NCBI GenBank assembly: GCA_947650285.1
Contig: CANTFL010001312.1
Coordinates: forward strand, 124,001 to 188,000
Reading direction: 5' to 3'
DNA length: 64,000 nucleotides
Origin: Hyaloperonospora brassicae
Taxonomy: Eukaryota; Oomycota; Peronosporomycetes; Peronosporales; Peronosporaceae
Shown: in pieces, positions 1 to 9,690 of the stretch
Layout of the letters: every line of letters starts with the position of its first letter
Position numbering within the stretch: position 1 is the first letter of the stretch
Position numbers and translations under genes: made by a program
Notes under the pieces: model-generated
Told to the model about the DNA's origin: nothing
Database searches by the model: none
The model's input: only the letters and a program-made list of their open reading frames with translations

Positions 1-2
1 AC

Positions 3-1012
3 AGAGACCAACAACATTTCGCAATAGCCAGATTCATTCAAAATGAACTTGTCGCCGAAATAGAAAATGTAGCCTTGTTTCATTAGCATAGCCCAAAACA
101 GGCCGAGTAATTGAAAGAAATCGGTGATCGACAGACAGAGCTGTTGAGACAGCAGTAATTCAATGCTGCTGTGGGTGGGACGACACACACGCGTCGTCCT
201 GAAATCTTGAGGATCGATATCTCCAAGTATAGAGGAGTCGAGGAAGACTCCCTGTTGCTATGGTCCGTCCAACTAGATAGAGACATACGGGCACGTCGTA
301 TCGACGATGAGAAAATGAAACTCACATTTAATCAAGCCCACTTGACAGGACGTACCAAGACTTAAGCCTTGGGGATGGAAATGAGCGACCCTTACAATTT
401 TGAGTCGCTTGAATCCTTCGAAACCCGGCTCAAACAGAGGATTGAACCGCCTCGGTCTAAGTTCAGGGATCGGTCAGAGCTCCTGAAACTCAAGCAGGGT
501 AAGAGTGATATGCACGCTTACGATCAGCATATAAGACTCCTTGCTAGTTGTACGACTATTAACCCGGTACATGAACACACGTTGATTACTGTGTTCATGC
601 AAGGGCTCGCAGATGGGCCCGTCAGAAACTACCTGTTCCGTTTAGAGTTGGATTAGCTTGAACAAGCAAACGCAGCTGCGGAATAGGATGACTTTAGAAT
701 GAGACAGGATCATGCTAGCTCGAGCTCTAATTGTCCTACTAGGCGACAAGAGACTAGATGTTTAGAATCAATGAACCTCTGTTATGTTGAGAGCGAGAGA
801 CTTCGATCTTCAATCGACAAGCGATTGCAGAAGTGCAATCGTTGTCAGAAGTTAGGAATCTACACTTAAGAGTGTAGTGCTCCACGCCCAGTATCAAACA
901 GTACTGATCGAAATGAACGACCATTTACGAAAAAGGGCAATGGGAGTAGGCCCATCGCTGTTTAGGAACCGCAACTGCGAAGCGGACCATCAAGAATGGC
1001 CGGGGTCAGTAG
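3..1012 (+). pseudogene. A1 gag (capsid-like) pseudogene
   Basis: The frame starting at base 3 (RDQQHFAIARF) runs into a Gag region containing SKYRGVEEDSLL and a retrotrans-gag core with LKQGK and HAYDQHIRLLASC (about 369-656). It aligns along its length with the better preserved gag of element B (12195-13220). In-frame stops lie at about 87, 111, 153, 363, 654, 684 and 867. A cysteine-containing stretch (CNRCQK, about 838-855) is the residue of a zinc knuckle. A 1-nt deletion just before base 1005 relative to B removes the normal frame into the terminal UAG. The protein would form the virus-like particle. Most of the same stops are present in copy A2. Confidence 0.85.
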
Positions 1013-1034
1013 GGGCGGAGCGCCCTACTAATTC
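1004..1034 (+). promoter_or_regulatory. gag-pol junction stem-loop carrying CAG-UAG (A1)
   Basis: GGTCAGTAGGG faces CCCTACTAATTC around the loop GCGGAGCG. The stop triplet TAG is at 1010-1012. It is the counterpart of the perfect 12-bp stem in element B at 12173-12204. In A1 the outer pairs are weakened (one C-A mismatch and G-T wobbles), consistent with decay. Confidence 0.65.
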
Positions 1035-1132
1035 AGCAACCTAACGAGAATTTGCAATTTTCTTGACAAAGTTGCTCCAGATATGCAATCGTTGTGTGTC
1101 TCTACACCTGATGATTAATTGACACTCACACC

Positions 1133-1900
1133 TTGAAGTTGCAAGTGACAAAGAATTTGCCGCTTCGTGATCTAGTTGACTGTGAGGCGTCGAACAACTT
1201 TGTTCGTCGCCAGCCGTTAGAGAGTCGTAGGCTCAAGTTTGTTGAGCGCGACATTCCTCTAACGATAATGACGGTGCGCCTTGTCACAGGCGCATCGATA
1301 ACCTTGAGAACATGTAGTGGTAACCTACTACAAGTTAGAGGACGAACAGTACGATGATGAATTCATCGAACTGGACCTGGATGACAAATTTGATGTCATC
1401 TGGGATTACCCTGGCTCAGAAGCTACAAGCCAAGAGTGAGCTGGCAGCATCGATCCGTGAAGATGCCTGCCACTTGTTCATCAGATGGACATCCGATGAA
1501 CGTCATGGAGATTTCACAAGCGTGTGGGTGTACTGCGAGTGAGTGCGATGGCCTCCCTTGCGGTACGGTCGTTAGCACGACTGCACAAGACCTCATTGTA
1601 GTTGATCACTACACTGTGGAGCAAGCTCCTGGCGGCTGTAAAGAAGTACAGGCGGCGACGAAGGTCCACCACTCGAATAAGTCGAGTGGACCGGGACATG
1701 GATGCATGCCTAGCGGGCAGCATCTTAGAAGAAAGAAGTCTGTTGCTCCCAAGGGGCAACATGAAAATCCTAGGTCGACTGGAGAGTCGACCGTAGAGGA
1801 TCGGTTCCTGACTGTACTTGCACAGCCACAGTCAGAAGACGTAGATGGAATTGGTCCTCACGTGCTTGAGGAAGGAGTTCCTTACGCATAGATTGCTGAA
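1133..1900 (+). pseudogene. A1 aspartic protease and protease-RT linker remnant
   Basis: LQVTKNLPLRDLVDCEASNNF is the degenerate active-site flank (DCGAS in A2 and B, here DCEAS), followed by RRQPLESRRLKFVERDIP, as in retropepsin-like Gypsy proteases. A frameshift near 1354 leads to a degraded VILGLPWL equivalent. From 1436 to 1891 there is an open stretch of about 150 codons containing CASECDGLPCGTVV. It links protease and RT, and most of it is missing in B. The Gly to Glu change next to the catalytic Asp would probably inactivate this copy. Confidence 0.8.
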
Positions 1901-1978
1901 AGATTAGGATCTCAGCAACCTGAGTAGAAAAGTCCTCAGCAGCCTGCGGATAAAAGTTTCCAGGAAGAAACCGAGACG

Positions 1979-3208
1979 TTGAACGTCTTGGTCAATGACG
2001 GATCAAGCGTAGGCGCTTACACGCTTAATCTGGTTGCGCCTCTGAAGTTAACTTCGGAGATAACTCAATTTCCAACGCTCGAAACGAAACGGTTCCTGCG
2101 TGATTTGCCTTGTGGTCAAGTCAAGAGGATCTGCATACTCGTCACAGCGGATGAGTATGTGGCCTGTATTCTATCGGCAACAGTGTTTACTGAGAACGAA
2201 CGGGTTCCCAGCAGCTCATCGATGGACGAAATTGTCCTCGATGAGAAGACTCGGATTGAGAGATACACGTCTCAATTCTGGAAGTCGCTTCAGGCAAATC
2301 CATTGTATAAGGATTTGATCGAATTCTAGGATGTGTTCCCTGAATACGTACCTTGCGAGTTGCCTAAGGAAAAAGGCACTCGACACGAGATCGAGCTCAA
2401 ACTGGGCTCGAAGTACTGTGTCATGAAGCAGTGGCTACTGCCTCGTGAACAAGTACTAGCGATCGACAAGTTTTTTGCCGATCGCTTAGCAGCGGGCCAT
2501 GTGAGGGAATCAACACCCCCTCACAGCTCTCCGACCTTCTGTGTGCGAAAGGCCACAGGAAGATGGCGGATAGTGCACGCATTCAACAAGTTGAATGCTG
2601 CAACGGTACCGGCTCAGACGCCGATACCGAGGAAGGACGTAATCATAGATGGTATGTCTAAGAGTACCATCTTTTCGTCCATGGATCTGATAGACGGATT
2701 CTATCAGATCCTCATGCGTGAACAAGACATCCCGTACACAGCAGTGAGCAACCCCAGCGGTATGCTGTGGGGGTGGCTAGTGATGCCACAGGGGCTGAGT
2801 AATGCCCCTGCAACATTTAACAGATGCGTTACAAATCTGTTGAGACCGGTGCAAGATTTCGCACCGAGTTACTTTGACGATGTGTTCGTTCATAGCCGGG
2901 CTATGGACGTGCAAGTTCACAAAGCACACGTTCGTCGGGTTCTTCAACTTATGCGCAGTCATAAGTTGTACGACAACCTCAAGAAGTGTATATTCGCGGC
3001 TAGCGAAATACCACTTCTTGGGTTCATCTTGGGTAAACACGGCGTACGCCCTGATCCCGAAAAGATCAAGTCGATCACCGACTGGCCCGTGCCAGTCGAT
3101 GTCAAGGGACTTCGATGTCTCTTCAGGCTAGCGGCGTACTTGCACAAGTACTCGCGCAACTACGCCGGATTGACTGCTCATATTTCTTCATTACTCAAAA
3201 AAATGTGA
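1979..3208 (+). pseudogene. A1 reverse transcriptase remnant
   Basis: A connector (1979-2329, LNVLVNDGSSVGAYTLNL to NPLYKDLIEF) ends at an in-frame TAG (2327-2329). It is followed by an open 291-codon RT (2333-3208). Visible RT landmarks are KATGRWRIVHAFNKLNAAT, SMDLIDGFYQI, MPQGLSNAPATFNR, the catalytic SYFDDVFVHS, and KKCIFAASEIPLLGFILG. This is the best preserved part of A1. The TAG in LIEF-stop-DVFPEY is shared with A2 and B, where an ancestral CAG (Gln) is likely. The RT stretch is markedly more similar to B than the neighbouring domains are. Confidence 0.9.
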
Positions 3209-3720
3209 AGTGGTCATGAAACGATGGCTACCCGCGTGCCCCCTGAAGGTATCAACCAGAGCTTGATGCAATCGCTAATATTGGCGATTGCAGATCAGGA
3301 CATACCATACCATGTGGTCTGTAGTGCCAGCGATTTTGCAATTTGGATGAGCGTTGATGCGATTTGACACAGATGGCGCAGAGTGCTTTATCTGCTATCA
3401 ATCGCGTCATCTGCAAGCAGCTGAGCGTAATCACCCAGTGCATCAAAAGAAACTCCTTATCATAAAAATTACCTGGCTTAGGTCCGCGTCTATCTCTTGG
3501 GAGATAGACCGTTCATCGTCTATACGGACCATGCGTCACTATGCACGGCCGTTAACAGTCCACATCTCTCGTAAAGAATGGCGAGGTGATTGTCTTTCTC
3601 CGCGGAGTACAATTTCTCCGTGGAGTATAAACCAAGACGACTGAATGTAGTCGCTGATGCTCTTTCGCGCCGACCCGATTTCGAGCCGGTGCGCAATCCG
3701 ACAGTGACGATAAGCCCATG
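3209..3720 (+). pseudogene. A1 RNase H remnant
   Basis: Pieces in several frames correspond to the intact B and D RNase H. They include SLMQSPILAIADQD, VVCSASDF (catalytic Asp replaced in the CDASDF motif), FDTDGAECFICYQSRHLQ, and ALSRRPDFEP near 3660-3690. At least four frameshifts separate them. The original enzyme would degrade template RNA during cDNA synthesis. Confidence 0.8.
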
Positions 3721-3779
3721 ATTGGACACTTACAGTCAGAGTGCCGTCGTCAACATTATTTGACGACGTATGGAAGGCC

Positions 3780-4670
3780 TACGCAAAAAATAAGGATCTT
3801 CTGCGCTCAATGTATCATCTGGCAAATTCAACTCGTAAATCGTTGAAAGATTGATCGGCTTTGTACCGTTCCTCATCGCATCGTTACACTACACACAACG
3901 AGCTGCTGTATGACACAGACGTTGCCGGCGACACGCCTCGTGTCGTCGTCTCCACACATAACATATTGCGCTTGCGTATCATGTATGTGTGTCACGATAC
4001 ACCAACAGGTAAACATCGTGGTAGATAAAAGACTTACCTTACGGTACGTCGTGACTTTTTCTGGCCCCTTCAGTATTAGTTTGTGCACAAGTACTTTGAT
4101 GCTTGCTAAGTTTGCCAACGCGTGAAGCCTAGTCCTTCATCCCGTGCACCGTTGCAGCCTCTACCTGTACCGACAGAGTGCAGGCAGTCCGTTTCCATGG
4201 ACTTCGTCTTCGGTTTCCCCGAAGACGACCTTAAGAATACTGGTATTCTAGTGTTCGTTGAATTGTTTAGGAATATGGTGCATCTTACTGCGGTACCCGT
4301 GTCGACCACGGCACAGGTCTGTGCTCGTGTATTTATCGACAAGATCTTTCGACTTCACGGGTTTTGCCGCGAACTAGTATCCGACCGGGACCCTCGGTCC
4401 ACGGCATATTTTAGCAATCCGTGTTCCGATCACTCGGAACGCGATTAAAGATGTCAACATATGACCACCCCGAAACAGATGGTCGGGCGGAACGCATCCT
4501 CAAGGAGATCCTTCGAGAATACGTCGGCTCGTTCTCGAGTTATAGCAAATTACTAACCCTGGTGGAATTCGCCATCAAGAGTCGGTGCATGCGTGTGTGC
4601 ATGCACACAACAATCTTCGTAAAGGGCTTACGACATTTACGCTTGTTTGCCCTACTAGAGTGAGACTCTT
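3780..4670 (+). pseudogene. A1 integrase zinc-binding and catalytic core remnant
   Basis: The HHCC zinc-finger flank is near 3950-4130 (CHDTPTGKH, then a damaged cysteine pair). The core follows at 4122-4448 with SMDFVFGFPEDD (first catalytic Asp), ILVFVELF, and ELVSDRDPRSTA (second Asp). The Glu-bearing region is at 4445-4530 (HPETDGRAERILKEILR). Frameshifts at about 4440 and 4560 separate the parts. Integrase would insert the cDNA into the genome. Confidence 0.85.
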
Positions 4671-5905
4671 GAATAGGGGGCGGAGGGACTCGCTCGATCA
4701 AAAACCGTGCTGGCTCTTGATCATCACGTGACGACATTAGCGTCGACACGTATCATACCGATGTCGATTGTGTCGACATCAAAGAAGAAGATCATTCCAA
4801 TAATAGCGTCATCGCTATTATTGAGTCAGATGACGATGACGATGCTGATGTTCTCAGCATCGCCAACGACTATTTTAGCGAGGATGATGACATCGTCGCT
4901 GATAAACAGAAAGCAGAAAGGACTCTTTCTGCAGTTTGCACAATGCGAACTAAACAAAGCAATGTCTCGTCAGCAGAAGGGTTTCAGCTAGACCGTGAAG
5001 CAGTGGTCCGTTTTGTGCAGGATTTCATCGCTCATGCGGTGGACCGGCAAAAACGGAACGCTGACAAGAATGGAAGAGCAAATGTGCTTTTATTTATTCA
5101 AGGCGACTAAGTACTACTATTTAAGGTAAACCTACCTAGACACGTAGTGACTAGTGTGAGCGGCAGTAAACTAATGCCCAAGCATATCGGCCCCTTTCGC
5201 TGCTAAGCCGACAAGACTTCGCATATACGATCGAGCTACCGCGCAGGACGCGCATGCATCCTACGTTTTACGTGGGACGTATCCTCCCGTGCTGTCAGTA
5301 CGAGGCCTCTTCCGACGATGAAGATACACACCACGTTCAAGCATCTACATCAGATTATTGCGCTCGTGGTCCAGTCGATCAGTCTGGACGCAAGAGAGGA
5401 GATCTAGGCATTCAACTATAAGATCTCTCTGCGAGCTATCCACATCTCTTCAACAAGGTAGCGGACATCGCGCTCAACCTGAAGTTGTGCGAGGGCGTAA
5501 TCGGTACGATCCTTCGCCCGATCAGCATATTGATCCTTGCGGTTCTGCCGCAAATAATCGGTCAGAGCGTAGCGCCTGGACCTCTCGTGATCCAAATCCT
5601 CGCGCAACTCAGCCATTGAGTGATATATCTTGTATTGGTCGAGATGGTGAGTCGAGCGACTTGGAGGAGTTACCCTCCTCCTCCACACTCTTCGGAAGAC
5701 TCAAACGGTGGTCAACGCATCCTTGTGCAGCGTACCTTGAGCCACCGTGACGATTCAGGATCAAGCAAGTGATCTCGTCCAGGGGCGGGGGCCTACACCC
5801 TCGTGGAACAGCTGGAAGCCTTGCTCTCAGAAATTGCTGGACGTCTCGGTCTCGTCGAACAGTACGACGAGACCCACCCTTTGAAGGAGGGCCATCGACT
5901 TTAGA
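4671..5905 (+). pseudogene. A1 integrase C-terminal region, acidic linker and chromodomain remnant
   Basis: After the core come an acidic D/E-rich spacer (about 4760-4900), a counterpart of VRFVQDFIAHAVDRQKRN (about 5005-5060), and a remnant of the GPF / THPTFYVG C-terminal integrase motif (about 5160-5290). A low-complexity linker follows, and then a broken chromodomain (about 5695-5880, resembling the intact GCQRFLVERILNHRGDSES of B). The chromodomain places the element among the chromoviruses. The linker lies opposite the coiled-coil segment of the antisense ORF. Confidence 0.75.
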
Positions 5906-6053
5906 TCACCCGGCGCGTTCGTAAAGGGGATGTAAAGTCTCAATTCCGTGGTAAATATCAGCCGAGATGCGAGCCATTCAGTAGAGATGATTAGGGAGGA
6001 GGGCTTTCCTAGAAGCGCGAACAGAGTTGTCAATACAACAAGGACAGTTCACT
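5410..6053 (-). pseudogene. A1 antisense ORF, C-terminal part (coiled coil)
   Basis: This reads opposite to pol. Between 5688 and 5416 it encodes MAELREDLDHERSRRYALTD and then KDRTDYALAQLQVERDVRY and IARREIL, a heptad-rich, charged helix. It aligns with KDRSEFAFAQLESERERRR and TARREA in element B and with INELAARREI in element C. Near 5940-5985 the fragment ARISADIYHGIETLHPLYER matches AHISAEMRDAIANLQSVYKR of B. Frameshifts and stops show decay. The gene continues upstream at 13811-14793 beyond the nested element B. No function is known to me. The coiled coil suggests oligomerisation. Confidence 0.7.
6049..6053. repeat. Target-site duplication of element B, left copy (tcact)
   Basis: The five bases tcact directly precede the left LTR of B and recur at 13806-13810 after the right LTR. 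The uninterrupted site with a single tcact is seen in A2 at 44782-44786. Confidence 0.95.
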
Positions 6054-6495
6054 TGTAACGGGGCACTGTTGACTACGTACTGGTTGACCAGTACGGAGTA
6101 TACTTCCACTGACGACAGTGGTCGACAGTGCCCTGCTAGGTGTTTTAAGGAAACACAGAGGAAGGAAAGGAGACTAAGTAGTCAGGCTAGTCTCTTGGTA
6201 AAAGTAAAACTGTATTAATATAATTAAGTTCTATAACTCCTTGAATCTCTGTTGTCCTGACTTAATCATACCAATATAACTACATGTATGACGACGTCTA
6301 CTCATTACTCATTGCGCGGGTCTAGCAGCGATTGGTGGGCTGATATCATCACGATATCAACCAATGAGTAGACCCTTCGGTCATCCCAACAATATCACCA
6401 TGTCTTGTGATATTGTTATAAGGATAATCGACGTAATATTCTTTATTGTCAGATTGTTTTGATGACAATCTCATGTAACGGGCTACCCCGTTACA
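6054..6495 (-). repeat. Element B 3' LTR
   Basis: It runs from TGTAACGGGG to CCCCGTTACA and is nearly identical to 13367-13805. It holds strong hairpins: 6076-6095 (CGTACTGG/CCAGTACG), the compound stem 6296-6373 (GTCTACTCATT/AATGAGTAGAC) and 6388-6417 (AACAATATCAC/GTGATATTGTT). It is the 3' LTR with respect to the minus-strand gag-pol. Confidence 0.95.
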
Positions 6496-6509
6496 TCACC
6501 CCTCCCTTA
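6496..6509 (-). promoter_or_regulatory. Element B polypurine tract
   Basis: Read on the minus strand this is TAAGGGAGGGGTGA, directly abutting the 3' LTR, as expected for the plus-strand priming site of an LTR retrotransposon. Confidence 0.75.
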
Positions 6510-6626
6510 TCTGATAGTCACCGTGTGACTATCGAAAACTTGATGCCACCCGTTGGACACCAGCGGGACAGAGAGCACTTGTTTGGTCATACCCATTCAC
6601 TCCTGACCTTGCCTTGCATAGTTAAC

Positions 6627-8239
6627 ATGTCTATGCGAGGTGATTCGAAGACCACACATCCTGCTGCTGTGCCAGCCTCTGCGGCAGACGATTCGTCGTC
6701 TGCTGCTTGTTCTACGTCTGCAGCAGAAGGTGCAGCAGACGCACGCGGTATCGCACCACGTGCACATGATAACCTTGGCAATGAGGTCATCAATTATGGC
6801 GAGTCAGACGTGCCTGAATCGCAACGTTCTAGAGGCATCCCGATCACCGGTGGTGCCTCATCGTTCGTCAAGAGCACTTTCGAACGAACGGACTCGTGAA
6901 ATGCATCACAGTCGGTTCGGCAGTGATGATGAACTAAATAATGAGGACTACTATGCCTCACCAGTATCAACTCGTGCTTCCCCGCAAGAGCGTGATGACG
7001 ATGTCTCTCGCCATCGTCATTCTGTAAGCCGTGGTACCGAAACAGGTACCACTTTAAAGCGTGGTGAGCTCAAGCCGTGGCGCTTGCCCGAGCAGCTCAT
7101 CAATAGCTTGTCTCACGAACAAGCCAAAACCATCGAATTCCTTTATTCGATGCAACTGAGCTCCATGGCTTGGATCCCAGCGCGAGTAACTTCCGCGCTG
7201 AAGAAGAATTCTATCTCGATGCCTTCCTCAGACATCGATCTTATAATGGAAACTAAAAGCGTGACAAGAAATCGCTTTCGTTAGCGTGGAACGCCTTTGT
7301 CCAAAATGTCAAGAATTTTGGAGGAGAAGGATGGCTTAAGATGCTTGAGACGATACGCCTCAAGTTTGAGAAGCGAACGCCAACCGGTGCAAGGTACCGG
7401 CTGCATCGTTAGTCGAGTTACGCAGACATTCCATGCCTCAATTGGGTGATCCTTGTGCTAGCTGTGTTGACAACTCGCAACGTGCACATAGGGACGTGTT
7501 TTACCAAAGTTCGCCCTGGGGAAGGGCACACATCTCGGCTGAGATGCGGGACGCGATTGCAAACTTGCAATCCGTCTACAAGCGCCAAAATCGCGTGTTT
7601 ACCGATGGGCCCGAGTACCTATCGGATGCGTCTCGTCATACTGGTGGGCGAGACTTTCAACGTCAGCCATCAGCTGGGAACGAGGTTCCCAGCTGTCAAA
7701 GGAATGTGGGTACACACGCCACCGGACGAGGTAACTCGTCCTTGATTCTGAATCGCCACGGTGATTCAAGATACGCTCCACAAGAAAGCGTTGACAACCG
7801 TGGGAATCCACCAGTGGTTCCAGTGGCGGTGGAAAGACAAGGTCCGGCTCAGCCGCCGGACCTGCACGATACTTTGGGTAACCACGAGCGTTACCTGACT
7901 GAGCTATAGGAGGACGTCGATCAAGAAAACGATCTTCGGCACGACTTGCAGTCGGACGTGCGACGTCTTCGTTCCGATCGGGAGAAGGACCGATCGGAAT
8001 TCGCGTTCGCTCAGCTTGAGAGTGAACGCGAGAGGCGTCGTTTGCACGACGAGCTAGAGACGGCTCGTCGCGAGGCCGCGTCGATGAAGGATCAAATCCT
8101 TTCGACGAAGGACCAACTTTAGTGTTTGGTCCGTGATCACAAGAATCTGTTGGGGATTCTTGAGCGCGCCGGTTATCTCCGTCCTCGCAAGAGGCCTCGT
8201 ACTGATGGTACGGGCGGAGACGACCAACATAAAACGTAG
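6627..8239 (+). pseudogene. Element B antisense ORF (opposite to gag-pol), slightly broken
   Basis: The ATG at 6627 starts a Ser/Ala-rich N-terminus (MSMRGDSKTTHPAAV, to 6896). After a frameshift near 6890 a polar region with FGSDDELNNEDYYA and LPEQLINSLSHEQ follows. A second shift near 7265 leads to LAWNAFVQNVKNFGGEGW, and a third near 7420 to GDPCASCVDN and AHISAEMRDAIANLQ. In-frame TAGs lie at 7907 and about 8120. A C-terminal coiled coil (KDRSEFAFAQLESERERRR) and a basic tail (RPRKRPRTD) end at TAG 8237-8239. It overlaps the pol 3' end by about 640 bp. The middle region (7260-7600) lies outside pol yet is recognisable in A (AFIGTIENIGRDVW) and C (GDPRASCVD, HISAEIRDAITDLQ), so this frame was under protein-level selection. 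No known family is recognised. Confidence 0.75.
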
Positions 8240-9137
8240 GATGCGTGCGCATCCTACGAGGCAACTCAATCGTGTATGCATTGCTCTTGCGGTGCAATAC
8301 ACGAAAGGGACCGATGTATTTCGGCAGTAGTTTACTACTGCCGACATTAGTGACTACATGTCCAATAAAGTTTACCGTAGACAGTAGCACTAGGTCGTTA
8401 ACCTTAAATGAAAGAACATTTGCTCTTCCGTTATTGTCTGCGTTCCGTTTCTGGCGGTCCACCGCATTTGCGATGGAGTCCTGAATGAAACGGACTACCG
8501 CCTCTCGAGTCGGCAGGAAGTTTTCTGCTGACTCGTTGTTGTGTTTTTCAGTGCCCTTCGTGCGCACTGCTAAAAGGTTCTTATCTTCTTCAACGAGGGT
8601 GTCTTCTTCCTCGCTGGCATTGTCGTTGACGATGCTGAATATCTCAGCATCTTTATCAGTGTCTGATGTAGCAGCAGCGTCATCGCTACTGCTAAACTCG
8701 ATTTCCTCGATGTCGACGTTGTCGACATCGGCATCAAACGTATCGGCGTGAGCGGTGATACGTGATGAGCAAGAGCCAAAACGATTTTTGCTCGAGCGAG
8801 TCCCTCCCCCTCTCAACTCAGAGTCACTCTGGATGAGGGCGGGAATATGTGGGTGGCGTAAGCCATTCACGTAGAACGGTGTATGCGTTGTGGACGCATG
8901 CACGGAGTTGTTGATGGCAAACTCAACCATCATTAAGAACTCACTCCAATGTGAAAAGAAGGGGACGTATCCACGAAGAATTTCTTCGAGGACACGATTT
9001 GCACGTTCTGTCTGACCATCTGTTTCAGGATGTTCAGAGGTTGACATCTTCAACCGTGTTCCCAATGTGCGGAACACGGATTGCCAAAACGCCGCCGTGA
9101 ACCAAGGATCACGGTCGGATACGAGTTCACGGGGCAA
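7599..9137 (-). pseudogene. Element B integrase core (C-terminal half), linker and chromodomain
   Basis: A long open 512-codon stretch begins PRELVSDRDPWFTAAFWQS (second catalytic Asp), followed by HPETDGQTERANRVLEE (catalytic Glu), FAINNSVHASTTHTPFYVNG, an acidic spacer, VNDLVLLSTVNF, and PKYIGPFRVLHR / THPTFYVGRLRP (integrase C-terminal fold). A Pro/Ser/Arg-rich linker follows, then a complete chromodomain near the end (residues about 445-505, GCQRFLVERILNHRGDSES to DSWEPRSQLMADVE). The chromodomain would direct integration to marked chromatin. The linker and chromodomain lie opposite the antisense ORF. The segment itself is intact but is cut off from the upstream core by a stop and frameshift at 9140-9200. 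Confidence 0.9.
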
Positions 9138-9197
9138 ACCGTGGAGTCAAAACACAGTGTCGATGAAGACACGCGCACAACCGTGTGCGTTGATCTA

Positions 9198-9690
9198 TTA
9201 TGGGACTGGAGCAAGATGTACCATCTTGCTGAAACGATCCACAAATACAAGAATACCATTATTCTTGTTAGTGTCTTCGAGAAACCCGAAGATAAAGTCC
9301 ATGTACACGGACTCCCAACACTCTGCCGGGACCGACAGAGGTTGTAACGGTGAACGGAATGACGGACTATGCTTCACCCGTTGACAGACCTCGCAAGAAC
9401 GAATGTACTTTCGGACAAACTGATACTGGAGGGGCCAGTAAAAGTCACGTCTGACCGTGAGGTAAGTCTTTTCTCGGCCACGATGCCCGCCAGACGGCGC
9501 ATCGTGACACTCGAAAATGATGCGTAATCGCAATTCATCATGATCGGGAACAACGACACGAGGCGTGTCGTCGGCAACTGTTGTATAGTACAGCAGGACA
9601 TTTCGAGTAGTGTACCGATCCAAAGAGGAACGGTACAGGGCCGGCAAATCCGACAAGGATTTCCGGATGGGTTCGCAAGATGACCCAATC
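9198..9690 (-). pseudogene. Element B integrase zinc finger and N-terminal core
   Basis: An intact HHCC motif is visible (ECHDAPSGGHRGREKTY with the two His, then SCEVCQRVK with the two Cys). It is followed by YMDFIFGFLED (first catalytic Asp) and GILVFVDRFSKMVHLAPVP, after which a stop ends the frame at 9198. Upstream it joins the RNase H reading frame through a frameshift near 9690. Confidence 0.88.

Noticed and set aside
8200..8239. Basic tail RKRPRTD of the antisense ORF as a nuclear localisation signal
   Set aside because: It lies exactly opposite the conserved FYVGRLRP segment of pol, so its conservation in A and B cannot be credited to the antisense protein.
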